Origin: Sediminibacillus massiliensis | Lineage (GTDB): Bacteria > Bacillota > Bacilli > Bacillales > Amphibacillaceae | Length of the DNA stretch: 64,000 bases | Direction of reading: 5' to 3' | Assembly (NCBI RefSeq): GCF_900156915.1 | Contig: NZ_LT732535.1 | Location: forward strand, 2,246,673-2,310,672 | In this document: piece by piece, positions 26,617 through 35,154 of the stretch | How the letters are laid out: each line of letters opens with the position of its first letter | Numbering within the stretch: the stretch's first letter is position 1 | Notes under the pieces: model-generated | What the model saw: the letters and a program-made list of their open reading frames with translations, nothing else | What the model was told of the DNA's origin: nothing | Databases searched by the model: none | Translations under genes and position numbers: made by a program

Positions 26617-27423
26617 ATGAGGGAAAATCAGCTCGTAAGCCTGCTCGGCATCTGTTTAAGAGCGGGAAATGAGATTTTGGATGTTTATGAACAGGATTTC
26701 GAAGTCGAGATAAAAGCCGATCACTCCCCCCTTACCCAAGCCGACAAACGGGCTCATCGGGTTATCGTGGAAGGATTGGAAGCATTGGATGCGCAGTACC
26801 CAATCCTGAGCGAAGAAGGGGCGGAAATTACTTATGGAGAACGAAAAGGCTGGAACAGGTTCTGGCTTGTCGACCCATTGGACGGTACCAAGGAATTTGT
26901 GAAAAAAAATGGGGAATTCACCGTCAATATCGCTCTCATCGAAGACAATTATCCGGTACAAGGTGCCATTTATGCACCTGTACTCGACACTTTTTACTAC
27001 GGAATTATCGGAGAAGGCGCCTACAAACTCGAAAATGCTTCCAAAGCTCCTGTTACGACCGAAGAAGAGCTCTTCCAGGCAAGCAGTAAACTGCCGGAGA
27101 CGAATGACCCGGGCAGGATCCATGTTGTAGCCAGCCGTTCCCACATGTCGGAAGAAACCAGGAAGTTCATCGATGATCAAGAAGCGAAAGGGTTGGAAGT
27201 GGATGTCCTGTCCGCAGGCAGTTCCTTGAAATTCTGCCTTGTCGCCGAAGGAAGAGCAGACTTCTACCCTCGTTTCGCTCCAACCATGGAGTGGGATACC
27301 GGGGCCGGACAAGCCATCGTCGAAGCGGCCGGCGGAACAGTAATCAGGCATGATAACAACGAACGCCTTGATTATAATCGCGAGGATTTGACCAATCCTT
27401 GGTTTTTGGTGAAAATGAGGTAA
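26617..27423 (+). CDS. cysQ: 3'(2'),5'-bisphosphate nucleotidase
   Basis: A 268-residue inositol-monophosphatase-fold enzyme that hydrolyses 3'-phosphoadenosine 5'-phosphate (PAP), the product left when PAPS is used. Metal-binding motifs: EEGAE, LVDPLDGTKEF and MEWDTGAGQAIVEAAGG. Its first codon follows the cysC stop by one base, so they are translated together. Its presence implies that PAPS is consumed by a reductase or a sulfotransferase; neither is encoded in this window. Confidence 0.94.
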   Translation: MRENQLVSLLGICLRAGNEILDVYEQDFEVEIKADHSPLTQADKRAHRVIVEGLEALDAQYPILSEEGAEITYGERKGWNRFWLVDPLDGTKEFVKKNGEFTVNIALIEDNYPVQGAIYAPVLDTFYYGIIGEGAYKLENASKAPVTTEEELFQASSKLPETNDPGRIHVVASRSHMSEETRKFIDDQEAKGLEVDVLSAGSSLKFCLVAEGRADFYPRFAPTMEWDTGAGQAIVEAAGGTVIRHDNNERLDYNREDLTNPWFLVKMR

Positions 27424-27463
27424 GTACCTTACGCAGAAAACCTAATTCGAATGGAGGGCGACG

Positions 27464-28510
27464 ATGGGCATTCGTTTTTATGAACCGGGAGATGAAGAGC
27501 AGATCAATCAGCTTTTTCAGAAAGTATTTAACAAAGAAAGAACGCTCGAACACTGGGATTGGAAGTTTAAGCAGAAGCCACTATCAGACAATCCATGGGT
27601 GCTTGTATTTGAGGAAGACCAGCAAATACTCGGTCACATTTCGTTATGGATTTCGGAAGTCTATATCAATGGAAGGGTCGAAAAGGCAGGATTGCGTGCC
27701 GATACCATGGTCGATCCGTCGGCACGGGGAAAAGGGATCTATAAATCACTCAATGAAGCGATGATATCCTATGCCAAAGAGGCAGGCATTGCTTATCTTT
27801 ACGGGTTCCCTGCACCGAAAGCCAAACAGCTGCTGCTTGCACATACCAATGCGGTCAATTTGGGCGGAATTTCAAGATACATTTATGTACTTAACCCGGT
27901 TGCATTGCTCGCCGGCAAAACCAAGCTTGCGAAGCCGATGACGTTTGCCGACGGTTTCTATAACAAACTGCGCGCCCAAAAAGAGCCAAGAATCCTTCAT
28001 GAAGGTCTGGCCATCGAACAAGTGACAGAATTGGACCCTGGCTTTACCGAACTCGCCAAAAAGACAGCCGCCTTTAAACCTTTCATCCTGAAGCGGAACG
28101 CTGAATATATGAACTGGAGATATGTGAACCATCCAGACAACCAGTACACCATCCTTGCTGTTAAGATTGAAGAACAGTTACAAGGCTACATTGTTATCAA
28201 AAAAGAAGAGAAGACTTTTAAACACGGATCTGTCATTAGTGCTTCGATTATCGACTGGCTAGGGACAAGCACTGTTCCTACCTGGCATATCCTCCTCCAG
28301 GAAGCCGTCGACTTCCTGAGAGACGATGTCGATATCATCCAGACCTGGTGTATGAAAGGGAATGAGGCAGAAGTCGCGTTGAAAAAGTTCGGTTTCATGG
28401 AAAAAGATAAACCGTCTGAACTCGTCGTCCATCCCCTTGAAGACGGAGCCGCTATCCAGGAGGATATAGTGGATTGGTGGGTAGTGCAAGGCGATATCGA
28501 TTCTTTTTAA
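27464..28510 (+). CDS. GNAT family acetyltransferase, two-domain
   Basis: A 348-residue protein. The N-terminal GNAT domain (~1-140) has the acetyl-CoA loop VDPSARGKGIYKSLNEA in motif A, and a second GNAT-like half follows (~170-335, with GYIVIKKEEKTF and EVALKKFGFMEKD). It would acetylate an amino or hydroxyl group; the acceptor is unknown. Relatives of this long type often lie in surface-polysaccharide loci. It is the last gene of the sat operon (40-base gap after cysQ, GGAGGG ribosome site) and is followed by a strong terminator. Confidence 0.82.
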   Translation: MGIRFYEPGDEEQINQLFQKVFNKERTLEHWDWKFKQKPLSDNPWVLVFEEDQQILGHISLWISEVYINGRVEKAGLRADTMVDPSARGKGIYKSLNEAMISYAKEAGIAYLYGFPAPKAKQLLLAHTNAVNLGGISRYIYVLNPVALLAGKTKLAKPMTFADGFYNKLRAQKEPRILHEGLAIEQVTELDPGFTELAKKTAAFKPFILKRNAEYMNWRYVNHPDNQYTILAVKIEEQLQGYIVIKKEEKTFKHGSVISASIIDWLGTSTVPTWHILLQEAVDFLRDDVDIIQTWCMKGNEAEVALKKFGFMEKDKPSELVVHPLEDGAAIQEDIVDWWVVQGDIDSF

Positions 28511-28518
28511 ACATGAAA

Positions 28519-28555
28519 AAATCCCCTGCAGGAGTAATTAATCTGCAGGGGATTT
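28519..28555. terminator. Bidirectional terminator between the sat operon and yvrJ
   Basis: A perfect AAATCCCCTGCAG / CTGCAGGGGATTT stem with A and T flanks; it can serve both convergent transcripts. Confidence 0.9.
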
Positions 28556-28562
28556 ATATGTT

Positions 28563-28697
28563 CTACTTTAAACTTGCCGGTAATGAATGAATGGTTTCAA
28601 TCAACGTGTTCAGCTTCCCTTCGATCCGGTGGAGCAGATAAAAGGTAACCGCTGCCGGAAAACCGATATCAGTTAATAAAGGCAGCCATGTATCCAT
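28563..28697 (-). CDS. YvrJ family small protein
   Basis: A 44-residue protein: MDTWLPLLTDIGFPAAVTF, then YLLHRIEGKLNTLIETIHSLP. The GFPAAVTFYLLHRIE part matches YvrJ, a small single-helix protein of Bacillus often found beside DUF2922. AAGGGGGAA precedes the ATG. Function unknown. It lies 135 bases after DUF2922 copy 2, past that gene's terminator-like hairpin, so read-through or its own promoter is needed. Module 1 has no such gene. Confidence 0.8.
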   Translation of the reverse strand: MDTWLPLLTDIGFPAAVTFYLLHRIEGKLNTLIETIHSLPASLK

Positions 28698-28800
28698 CTT
28701 CCAATTCCCCCTTTTCCTTTGTCGGCTGTAAAAATGCTAGATGAAAACATCAGAACTCACCTGTTCACACAGCCAATAACTCCCAGGATAGTGTTTTCTA

Positions 28801-28826
28801 AAGGGAGCAGGCTCAACCGCTCCCTT
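28801..28826 (-). terminator. Hairpin after DUF2922 copy 2
   Basis: AAAGGGAGC / GCTCCCTTT arms with a ten-base loop; a weak T run on the minus strand. It could be a partial terminator before yvrJ. Confidence 0.65.
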
Positions 28827-28831
28827 TTGAA

Positions 28832-29044
28832 TTAGAATTCAATATCAAAAACGTTCCGTTCGACAATACGGGCACTCTTCTTACTGACTAAGTCACCGCC
28901 CGATGAAAAAAAGGCATTTTCAGAAATGATCGTATCCATCGCCGCTTCGATTGCTTCCGCATCAGGCGGTTCGACTGGATTGTCGAGGGATATGGTGACC
29001 AGCTTTTCTTCCTGATTCAGAAATTTCATTTCCAGTGTCTTCAT
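28832..29044 (-). CDS. DUF2922 protein, copy 2
   Basis: 70 residues, MKTLEMKFLNQEEKLV onward; 59 of 70 positions identical to copy 1 by eye. The differences are mostly conservative (I/L, V/I, Y/F, N/D), which points to selection on the protein after duplication. GGAGG lies before the ATG. It sits 29 bases after the DUF1659 gene. Confidence 0.85.
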   Translation of the reverse strand: MKTLEMKFLNQEEKLVTISLDNPVEPPDAEAIEAAMDTIISENAFFSSGGDLVSKKSARIVERNVFDIEF

Positions 29045-29073
29045 TTGGTTTCCTCCTTTCTAATAAACATCCG

Positions 29074-29298
29074 TTACTCGACTGTGAGCAATGAACTGTC
29101 ATTCCGTTTTACGGAGTAAAGCGTCAACGTCTGCAGGGGAATCAATGCTGTTGTGACAGCCATCAGTTGATCTGCAGTGGCATCAAGCTTCACGTTATTG
29201 AATGTTTTATTCTTCAGGATAGCCTTTCCGGTTGTCCCATCGACTCCCGTCTGAAATGCCAGCTGCAGCCTTGAATCGATTGTTTGTGATACAGCCAT
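29074..29298 (-). CDS. DUF1659 protein, copy 2
   Basis: 74 residues, MAVSQTIDSRLQLAFQTG onward, 68 of 74 identical to copy 1 by eye; the last 25 or more residues are the same. GGAGGTG lies before ATG 29298 and is one arm of a leader hairpin. Function unknown. Confidence 0.85.
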   Translation of the reverse strand: MAVSQTIDSRLQLAFQTGVDGTTGKAILKNKTFNNVKLDATADQLMAVTTALIPLQTLTLYSVKRNDSSLLTVE

Positions 29299-29302
29299 GT
29301 AC

Positions 29303-29351
29303 GACACCTCCTTTCCCTTCTATAATCGTTCCGAAGTGGAAAAAAGGTGTC
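29303..29351 (-). promoter_or_regulatory. Leader hairpin that covers the ribosome site of DUF1659 copy 2
   Basis: In the minus-strand RNA GACACCUUUUUUCC (29351-29338) pairs along 14 positions with GGAAAGGAGGUGUC (29316-29303), using two G-U pairs; the 3' arm holds the ribosome site. Arm sequences differ from copy 1, yet pairing is kept, while the loop (CTTCGGAACGATTATAGAAG) is nearly the same. Confidence 0.55.
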
Positions 29352-29693
29352 TCTTAAACAAAAAAATCAGGAAAATATCCGCCATCCTATCAATTTATTA
29401 CTAGAATCACCATCATTTTCAAGAAGGGTTTGGCAAGTCGGACCATTTTATACAAGATTCATATTGGTAATTATTTTCATCATGATTCATATAATCGATT
29501 GAACCAACATCGCTGCAAACCTCCATGTTAAGGGAACATTCTATTCGGGTAAACGATAACTAATAGTAAAAAATTCTCATTTAAAACCCTTTCTAGCAAA
29601 AAATAAATTTACTACTTGGGTGATTCGTAGTAAAATAATAGTTAGTGTTCTTATAATTTAAGTCTATTTTTGTAATATTAAGGGGATAGATAT
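29352..29693 (+). promoter_or_regulatory. Upstream region of the LCP gene
   Basis: No gene is seen in these 340 bases. TATAAT at 29652-29657 is a likely -10 for the LCP gene, without a clear -35. GGGGATAG is the ribosome site. The rest is AT-rich with no repeat that I can see. Confidence 0.4.
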
Positions 29694-30728
29694 ATGACTG
29701 ATACACGAAAAAAGTCGAGAATTAGGAAAAAGAAGGTTAGAAGGCGTAAGCGTCTTTTGTTTATATTAGTACCATTTTTAATTTTGATTGGAGCCACCAC
29801 TGCTTACGGTGCTTATTTATATAACAAAGCGGGTGAAGTCGTATCTGATTCATACGAAGATGTCGGTAGAGAAAAATCCGAACTGCGGGCAGAAGAAGTC
29901 GATCCAAATGTGGATAATGTTTCGGTATTATTCATTGGTGTGGACGACAGTGAAAAACGTAATTATGATGGGAATTCCCGCTCCGATGCCTTGATGCTGG
30001 CAACCCTTAATAAGGATGATAACTCTGTTAAGCTGTTGAGCATCCCGAGGGACTCTTATGTGTATGTGCCGGAAGTAGGATACAACACGAAAATCAACCA
30101 TGCCCATGCGTATGGCGGTCCGAGAGCGTCCATTGAAGCGGTAGAGGGCATGCTCGATATTCCTGTCGATTATTATGTACGAATGGATTTTGAAGCATTC
30201 ATTGATGTAGTCGACGCATTGAACGGTATCAATGTAGATGTTCCTTATGAAATGTCTGAACAAGATTCTAACGATAAAGCTGGTGCCATTCACTTAATGC
30301 CTGGCGAACAGACATTGAACGGTGAGGAAGCTCTGGCTCTTGCCCGGACAAGAAAACAGGACAGTGACATAGAGCGCGGTAAACGCCAGCAGGAAATCAT
30401 CCAAGCGATCATCAGTAAAGCAACTTCGCTTGGCTCAATTACCAAGTTTGATGATCTGATGGTTGCTGTTGGGGACAACATGCGCACCAACATGACATTC
30501 AATGAAATGAAGAGTTTCATCTCTTATGGCACTAGTGGAGACCTCAATGTGGAGACCTTGAATCTAAAAGGTTATGATACACGTATCAATGGTATCTACT
30601 ATTACCAGCTGGATGATACAGATTTGGCAAACAAAAGAATCGAGCTTAGAGAACAGCTGGATTTGCAAGAATCAGAACATCCAGATACAGAGTCAAGTAC
30701 TGAAACAGGTACGCAAACACAACAATAA
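29694..30728 (+). CDS. LytR-CpsA-Psr (LCP) family ligase
   Basis: A 344-residue membrane-anchored enzyme that transfers undecaprenyl-linked polymers such as wall teichoic acid onto peptidoglycan. A very basic cytosolic N-terminus (KKSRIRKKKVRRRKR, ~4-20), TM (~22-42), and the LCP domain (~80-235) with SRSDALMLATLN, LLSIPRDSYV and the Arg-rich LARTRKQDSDIERGKRQQE region that binds the pyrophosphate lipid. The tail is acidic and Thr/Ser-rich. It stands alone with a perfect terminator, next to the teichoic acid genes, which fits its role. Confidence 0.95.
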   Translation: MTDTRKKSRIRKKKVRRRKRLLFILVPFLILIGATTAYGAYLYNKAGEVVSDSYEDVGREKSELRAEEVDPNVDNVSVLFIGVDDSEKRNYDGNSRSDALMLATLNKDDNSVKLLSIPRDSYVYVPEVGYNTKINHAHAYGGPRASIEAVEGMLDIPVDYYVRMDFEAFIDVVDALNGINVDVPYEMSEQDSNDKAGAIHLMPGEQTLNGEEALALARTRKQDSDIERGKRQQEIIQAIISKATSLGSITKFDDLMVAVGDNMRTNMTFNEMKSFISYGTSGDLNVETLNLKGYDTRINGIYYYQLDDTDLANKRIELREQLDLQESEHPDTESSTETGTQTQQ

Positions 30729-30766
30729 AAAAACTGCCAAGAGACATGTCTCTTGGCAGTTTTTTT
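30726..30766 (+). terminator. Terminator after the LCP gene
   Basis: A perfect AACTGCCAAGAGACA mirror-complement stem (30731-30760) between A and T runs. Confidence 0.95.
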
Positions 30767-30860
30767 ATTCTGCAAGTTTGGTGTGGAATAAAATCTACTA
30801 TTCCCCAAAAAATAAACAGGCTATACACTATATGTGAAGTAGCCTGTTACCATTTGCCTA

Positions 30861-31595
30861 TCAAAATTTTTTCAGTATAATCCGAAACATGAATTCAAAG
30901 ACTTTGAGGATCCGTTTCCATCGAAATGGCTGCTTGATCAACCGGTACAGCCACTCTAAGTTGAGATTGATCCATAATTCGGGCGCTCGCTTTACTTCGC
31001 CTGCGATAACATCGAAGCTGCCGCCGACACCCATAAACAGGCCTTTTTCAAATTCATTTTTGTATGTTGTGATCCACTTTTCCTGGGCAGGTGAGCCAAG
31101 TGCTATAAACACAAAATCAGGCTGTGCCTTCTTGACTTCCTCCACAATCGACCGGTCCGTTAAATCAAAAAAACCATGGTGGTGGCCAGCTATCTTCAAA
31201 TATGGATGCAGCTCTTTCAATCTCTTAACAAGCTTGTCGTTTACATCCTTGGTTGCTCCCAGAAAATAGCAGCTTAACTGTTTTTCCTCTGCATATCCGA
31301 TTAAAGAAGTCATCAAGTCAAAACCAGGCAGCCTGCTTTTGATTGGATTTCCTAGAAACCTTGATGCAATAACGATACCTGCCCCATCCGGTGTAATAAA
31401 ATCAGCTTCTTTTAACAAGGATTTATATTCCGGCTGCTCTTTAGCCTGCATAACTATTTCTGGGTTGGCTGTCACGATGAACGTTTTTTCATGACTCTGC
31501 AGCCGTGGATAGATATGTTGTTGGAGCAGTTCATTCTGACTCATATTGATGAAAGGTATATCCATTATGGATACGGAATTTATAAATTTCGACAC
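30861..31595 (-). CDS. tagA: WecG/TagA/CpsF glycosyltransferase (teichoic linkage unit ManNAc transferase)
   Basis: About 244 residues of the GT26 family. In teichoic acid synthesis TagA adds ManNAc to GlcNAc-PP-undecaprenol, the second step of the linkage unit. Visible motifs are ITPDGAGIVIASRFLG with the catalytic Asp region, RLPGFDLMTSL, and FVFIALGSPAQEKWI. The C-terminus is basic and hydrophobic (FRWKRILKVFEFMFRIILKKF), which in this family mediates membrane contact. GTG 31595 is chosen because AGAGG lies about eight bases before it; ATG 31613 or 31565 are alternatives. Monocistronic and 11 kb from tagD-tagB. Confidence 0.9.
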   Translation of the reverse strand: MSKFINSVSIMDIPFINMSQNELLQQHIYPRLQSHEKTFIVTANPEIVMQAKEQPEYKSLLKEADFITPDGAGIVIASRFLGNPIKSRLPGFDLMTSLIGYAEEKQLSCYFLGATKDVNDKLVKRLKELHPYLKIAGHHHGFFDLTDRSIVEEVKKAQPDFVFIALGSPAQEKWITTYKNEFEKGLFMGVGGSFDVIAGEVKRAPELWINLNLEWLYRLIKQPFRWKRILKVFEFMFRIILKKF

Positions 31596-31864
31596 ATTTA
31601 AACAACCTCTCATAAATCTACATAACTTTCAAAATAAATCAGCTATATTTCGACAAGTCCACATACTATTATCCCATTAAAATGTATTTTGGACAATTAG
31701 TATTTTCTGATTTTTGTCTCAGATTTTTCCTTTAAGAGCTTCCGTCGCAAAAGTACTGATGCTCTCCGATAGTTAGAAATTACTAATGTCTTACCTTATA
31801 GGAATATGATAAAATATTTAGATAGAGTTTCTTATAACAACAGGAAGGGGTCTTTATTTCAAAA

Positions 31865-33229
31865 ATGAAGAATATTCTAATACGAGCAGGCATTTCTCCG
31901 CTTGATAATTTTGATGCAAGTTATATGCTGCTTAATAATTCAATCGGCGGAAATGTAGGCAATTTGATATATCAATATAGTGTATTCCGGACACTAATGA
32001 CGGAAGGCACAACCATAACACCAGACTACTACAACTATGATCCAAAAAGAGCAGATGAAATCAACAAAAACTATGACTGCTATATTATTCCGTTAGCTGA
32101 CGCTTTTCGGAAAGATTTCGTCCCTACGTTACGTAAATATACGAAGCTTATTAAAAAGCTTAATATCCCTGTTGTCGTGATAGGGGTAGGTTTACGTGCT
32201 CCGTTCGAACCGAAATTAAACGAAGGTTTCCCATTCGATGAAGATGTTAAGGCTTTTGTCAGTGCAGTATTAGAAAAGTCTAACATGATTGGTGTGCGCG
32301 GTGAAATTACGGCTAAATACCTTTCTCGTCTCGGCTTTCGCGAAGGTATTGACCATACTGTAATCGGATGTCCATCCATGTATGCCTTTGGTAGAGAGCT
32401 GAATATAAGGGAGACAAATATCACTCCAGATTCGATGGTCACCGTCAATTCATCGAAGCTTTCACCTAAGAATGTACTTGACTTCATCACTAGAAGTATG
32501 AAAGAGTTCCCGAACCATTATTTCATTCCACAATGGAGAAAAGAAATGGAATTGACTTATACAGGGTCACCTACCATTGGGAAAGCGGCCAACAACTATC
32601 CAGTTAAAATGTCCGATCCTGTTTACATGGAAAACCGAGTCCGGTACTTTCTTAATGTGCCAACATGGCTAGATTTTATCCGACAAGCCGATTTAAGTTT
32701 CGGTGCAAGACTACATGGTAATATCGCTGCTGTTCTTGCCGGTACACCAAGCATATTGCTACCTAAAGACGCCCGCATGAGGGAATTAGCGGAATATCAT
32801 CAATTAACGCATGTCATGGCACATGACATTGATGAAAAAACCAAACTAATGGATTTGGTAGATAAATTAGATTTCCAACAAGTCCATAAAAACCAAGGTT
32901 CAAACTTCGATCATTTCGTCGATTTCTTAAACAAAAATAAATTGGACCATATTTATAGAGAAGACATCAATCCTTCCTCCGTGCCATTAGATAATGAACT
33001 TGCCAATATCAATCTTAAACAGCCCATCGTACCAATAAGCGGTTGTTCTCTCGAAGAAATGGTTAGTAGATGGGAAAGTTACTATCCAAAAGTCGAAGCG
33101 AAGTATGGACAAAAACAGAAAAAACAATTGGCAGAAAAAAATAAAATCATCAATAAACAAAAAGCGACTTTAAATAGAAAGAGCGTGCGTTTAGCTTTAA
33201 AATTTGCTGACAAATTAAGCAAACATTAA
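31865..33229 (+). CDS. Polysaccharide pyruvyl transferase family protein
   Basis: 454 residues with the PF04230 fold: GNVGNLIYQYSVFRTL near the N-terminus, VIGVGLRAPFEPK, the SNMIGVRGEITAKYL segment and LSFGARLHGNIAAVLAGTPSILLP with the conserved RxHG. CsaB/WcaK-type members put ketal pyruvate on sugars of wall polymers or EPS; the actual acceptor is unknown. The last ~40 residues are Lys/Gln-rich and likely coiled coil. The only ribosome-like box (GGAAGGGG) is 14 bases before the ATG, rather far. Flanked by tagA and tagGH, with a bidirectional terminator downstream. Confidence 0.85.
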   Translation: MKNILIRAGISPLDNFDASYMLLNNSIGGNVGNLIYQYSVFRTLMTEGTTITPDYYNYDPKRADEINKNYDCYIIPLADAFRKDFVPTLRKYTKLIKKLNIPVVVIGVGLRAPFEPKLNEGFPFDEDVKAFVSAVLEKSNMIGVRGEITAKYLSRLGFREGIDHTVIGCPSMYAFGRELNIRETNITPDSMVTVNSSKLSPKNVLDFITRSMKEFPNHYFIPQWRKEMELTYTGSPTIGKAANNYPVKMSDPVYMENRVRYFLNVPTWLDFIRQADLSFGARLHGNIAAVLAGTPSILLPKDARMRELAEYHQLTHVMAHDIDEKTKLMDLVDKLDFQQVHKNQGSNFDHFVDFLNKNKLDHIYREDINPSSVPLDNELANINLKQPIVPISGCSLEEMVSRWESYYPKVEAKYGQKQKKQLAEKNKIINKQKATLNRKSVRLALKFADKLSKH

Positions 33230-33234
33230 TATTT

Positions 33235-33286
33235 AAAAAAGACTGTCCAAAGATGCTGTGTTCAGCTCTCTGTGACAGTCTTTTTT
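33235..33286. terminator. Bidirectional terminator between the pyruvyl transferase and tagH
   Basis: AAAAAAGACTGTC and GACAGTCTTTTTT arms around a 26-base loop that can fold further. Confidence 0.85.
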
Positions 33287-33291
33287 GTGTA

Positions 33292-34089
33292 TTAATTTCT
33301 TACCAATTGACTTCGTTTGGAAGCGTCCCTGCGATACTGCTTTTTCTCTTCCTTAGACATTTTTTTATACGAGGACAGAAACTCTTGATACTTTGGCATA
33401 ATTTCCTCAACACTACCAAAATCCTTTACCCTGCCAAATTCGAGCCAAAGAATTTTTTCACAGAACTCTTTCATTTGGGCAATGGAATGGCTGACAAAAA
33501 TCATTGTTTTTCCTCTGTCTTTGAATTCTTTCATCTTGGAAAGACTTTTCTCCGCAAAAGCCTTATCCCCTACGGACAGAGCCTCGTCAATAATTAAAAT
33601 ATCCGGATCGATCGTCACGGAAATGGCAAAACCCAACCTCGATTTCATCCCGCTTGAATATGATTTAACCGGCTGATCGATGAATTTTTCCAATTCCGCA
33701 AACTCAATTATATCTGATTCCATTTTCTTTATTTCTTTTTTGGAGAAACCGAGCATCAGACATTTCAACTCAATGTTATCTCTACCGGTAAGATCAGCCT
33801 TCAGTCCGGAAGCTACAGCAATCAAGGAGGCTTGTCCATTTAGCTGCACTGTACCGGTCGTCTCTGGAACTATTCCAGCAATAATATTGGAAAGAGTGGA
33901 TTTTCCTGAACCGTTTATCCCAACAAATCCAATAACATCACCCTTTTCCGCTTCAAAGTCGATATCTTTCAATGCCCAAAATTCTTCTCCGTAACTTTTA
34001 GGCAGTACTAAATCCTTGATTCTTTCGGAAGTAGATGAATACAATTTATATTTTTTTGAAACATCGTTAACAATAATTGATTTTTCCAT
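33292..34089 (-). CDS. tagH: Teichoic acid export ABC transporter, ATP-binding subunit
   Basis: A 265-residue ATPase of the polysaccharide/teichoic acid exporter type. Walker A GINGSGKST, signature YSSGMKSRLGFA, Walker B PDILIIDEALSVGD, and the FVSHSIAQMKEFCEKILWLE switch region. B. subtilis TagH has a long extracellular C-terminal extension; this one ends after the ATPase and a short basic tail, like S. aureus TarH. It is the second gene of tagGH, 16 bases after tagG. Confidence 0.95.
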   Translation of the reverse strand: MEKSIIVNDVSKKYKLYSSTSERIKDLVLPKSYGEEFWALKDIDFEAEKGDVIGFVGINGSGKSTLSNIIAGIVPETTGTVQLNGQASLIAVASGLKADLTGRDNIELKCLMLGFSKKEIKKMESDIIEFAELEKFIDQPVKSYSSGMKSRLGFAISVTIDPDILIIDEALSVGDKAFAEKSLSKMKEFKDRGKTMIFVSHSIAQMKEFCEKILWLEFGRVKDFGSVEEIMPKYQEFLSSYKKMSKEEKKQYRRDASKRSQLVRN

Positions 34090-34105
34090 TCAAATCCCTT
34101 TCCTA

Positions 34106-34927
34106 TTAAAGAAAATCGATAAAATGCCTTCTGAATTTCACATGGAGAGATGAACCGACTAAAAACAATACTATAGTTAATACCCAGAAATACAATGTAT
34201 ATTCCCAGTTATTGATAAAATACCATTCAGTACCGAGAAACCCTGCCCGGTAACCTTCAATTAGGTAATACAGCGGATTGATTTGCATAATAATCTGCAG
34301 TTTATCCGGCAGAGTATCCATCGTCCATAAAATCGGTGATAAATAAAGAAACATTCTCAATGTCGCATTCAAGAACATGTGTACATCTCGCACGATGGTC
34401 GAAAGTGTAGAAGTAACCAACGCCAACGCATAGGTAATAGCAAATGTTGCAAATAGAAAGTATATAATTTGAAGATAGTAAATATTTATTGGAAAACCAG
34501 CTATTACTAATATAACTATGGTAATTGCAGCCATAATAAAATGAACATAAAGCTGAGAAAATATCATAAAGTTCGGTATTACACTCATTGGAAAGTTCAT
34601 TTTAGAGAGCATGCGCAAACGTGTGTAGATGGACTTAGACGCTAGTATGGTTGACTGGTAAAAGAAAAACCACACAAGAATACCTGATAACATCCATGGA
34701 AAGAAACTAACCATTTCGCCATTTGCCAATTCAATTGGCTCTTTCTCTCTAATTCCAAAACCAAAAACAAACCAATAGATAGCTACCTGGATCAGTGGAT
34801 TGATTATTTCCCAAGCCATACCAAGATAATTACTATTATTGGCGCTCTTCATTTCATATAAGGATAACCTTCTTATCAAATAAAAGTGTTGTATCTGTTC
34901 TTTTATTACTAGTAGTGCAGATTTCAT
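34106..34927 (-). CDS. tagG: Teichoic acid export ABC transporter, permease subunit
   Basis: A 273-residue ABC-2 type permease with six helices. Family features include NSNYLGMAWEIINPLIQVAIYWFVFGFGIR near the N-terminus, SGILVWFFFYQS, and the INPLYYLIEGYRAGFLG amphipathic region near the C-terminus. With TagH it flips the lipid-linked wall teichoic acid to the outer face. AAAGG lies before the ATG. The 227 bases upstream up to the next gene hold its promoter and the terminator of the glycosyltransferase. Confidence 0.95.
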   Translation of the reverse strand: MKSALLVIKEQIQHFYLIRRLSLYEMKSANNSNYLGMAWEIINPLIQVAIYWFVFGFGIREKEPIELANGEMVSFFPWMLSGILVWFFFYQSTILASKSIYTRLRMLSKMNFPMSVIPNFMIFSQLYVHFIMAAITIVILVIAGFPINIYYLQIIYFLFATFAITYALALVTSTLSTIVRDVHMFLNATLRMFLYLSPILWTMDTLPDKLQIIMQINPLYYLIEGYRAGFLGTEWYFINNWEYTLYFWVLTIVLFLVGSSLHVKFRRHFIDFL

Positions 34928-35098
34928 AATAATTTACCTTTCCCGTTCCCGAAAAATAACTGTTAAAAGTTCGCCGATTGTGTTCTTTCCCTTTGACGCA
35001 ATCCTTAATATTATACCACAAAATTAAGAACGATAAGCTAATCCATATAAATTTAGGACCAAGACACAGCATGTTAACTGAGCTGATTCTTTCAATAC

Positions 35099-35131
35099 TC
35101 AAAAAGGTATTATCTATATAGATAATACCTT
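35099..35131 (-). terminator. Terminator of the TarM-like gene and tarIJ operon
   Basis: A 28-base perfect palindrome (AAGGTATTATCTAT mirrored) followed by TTTTT on the minus strand. Confidence 0.82.
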
Positions 35132-35154
35132 ATCATTCTTATATCAACTGTTTT

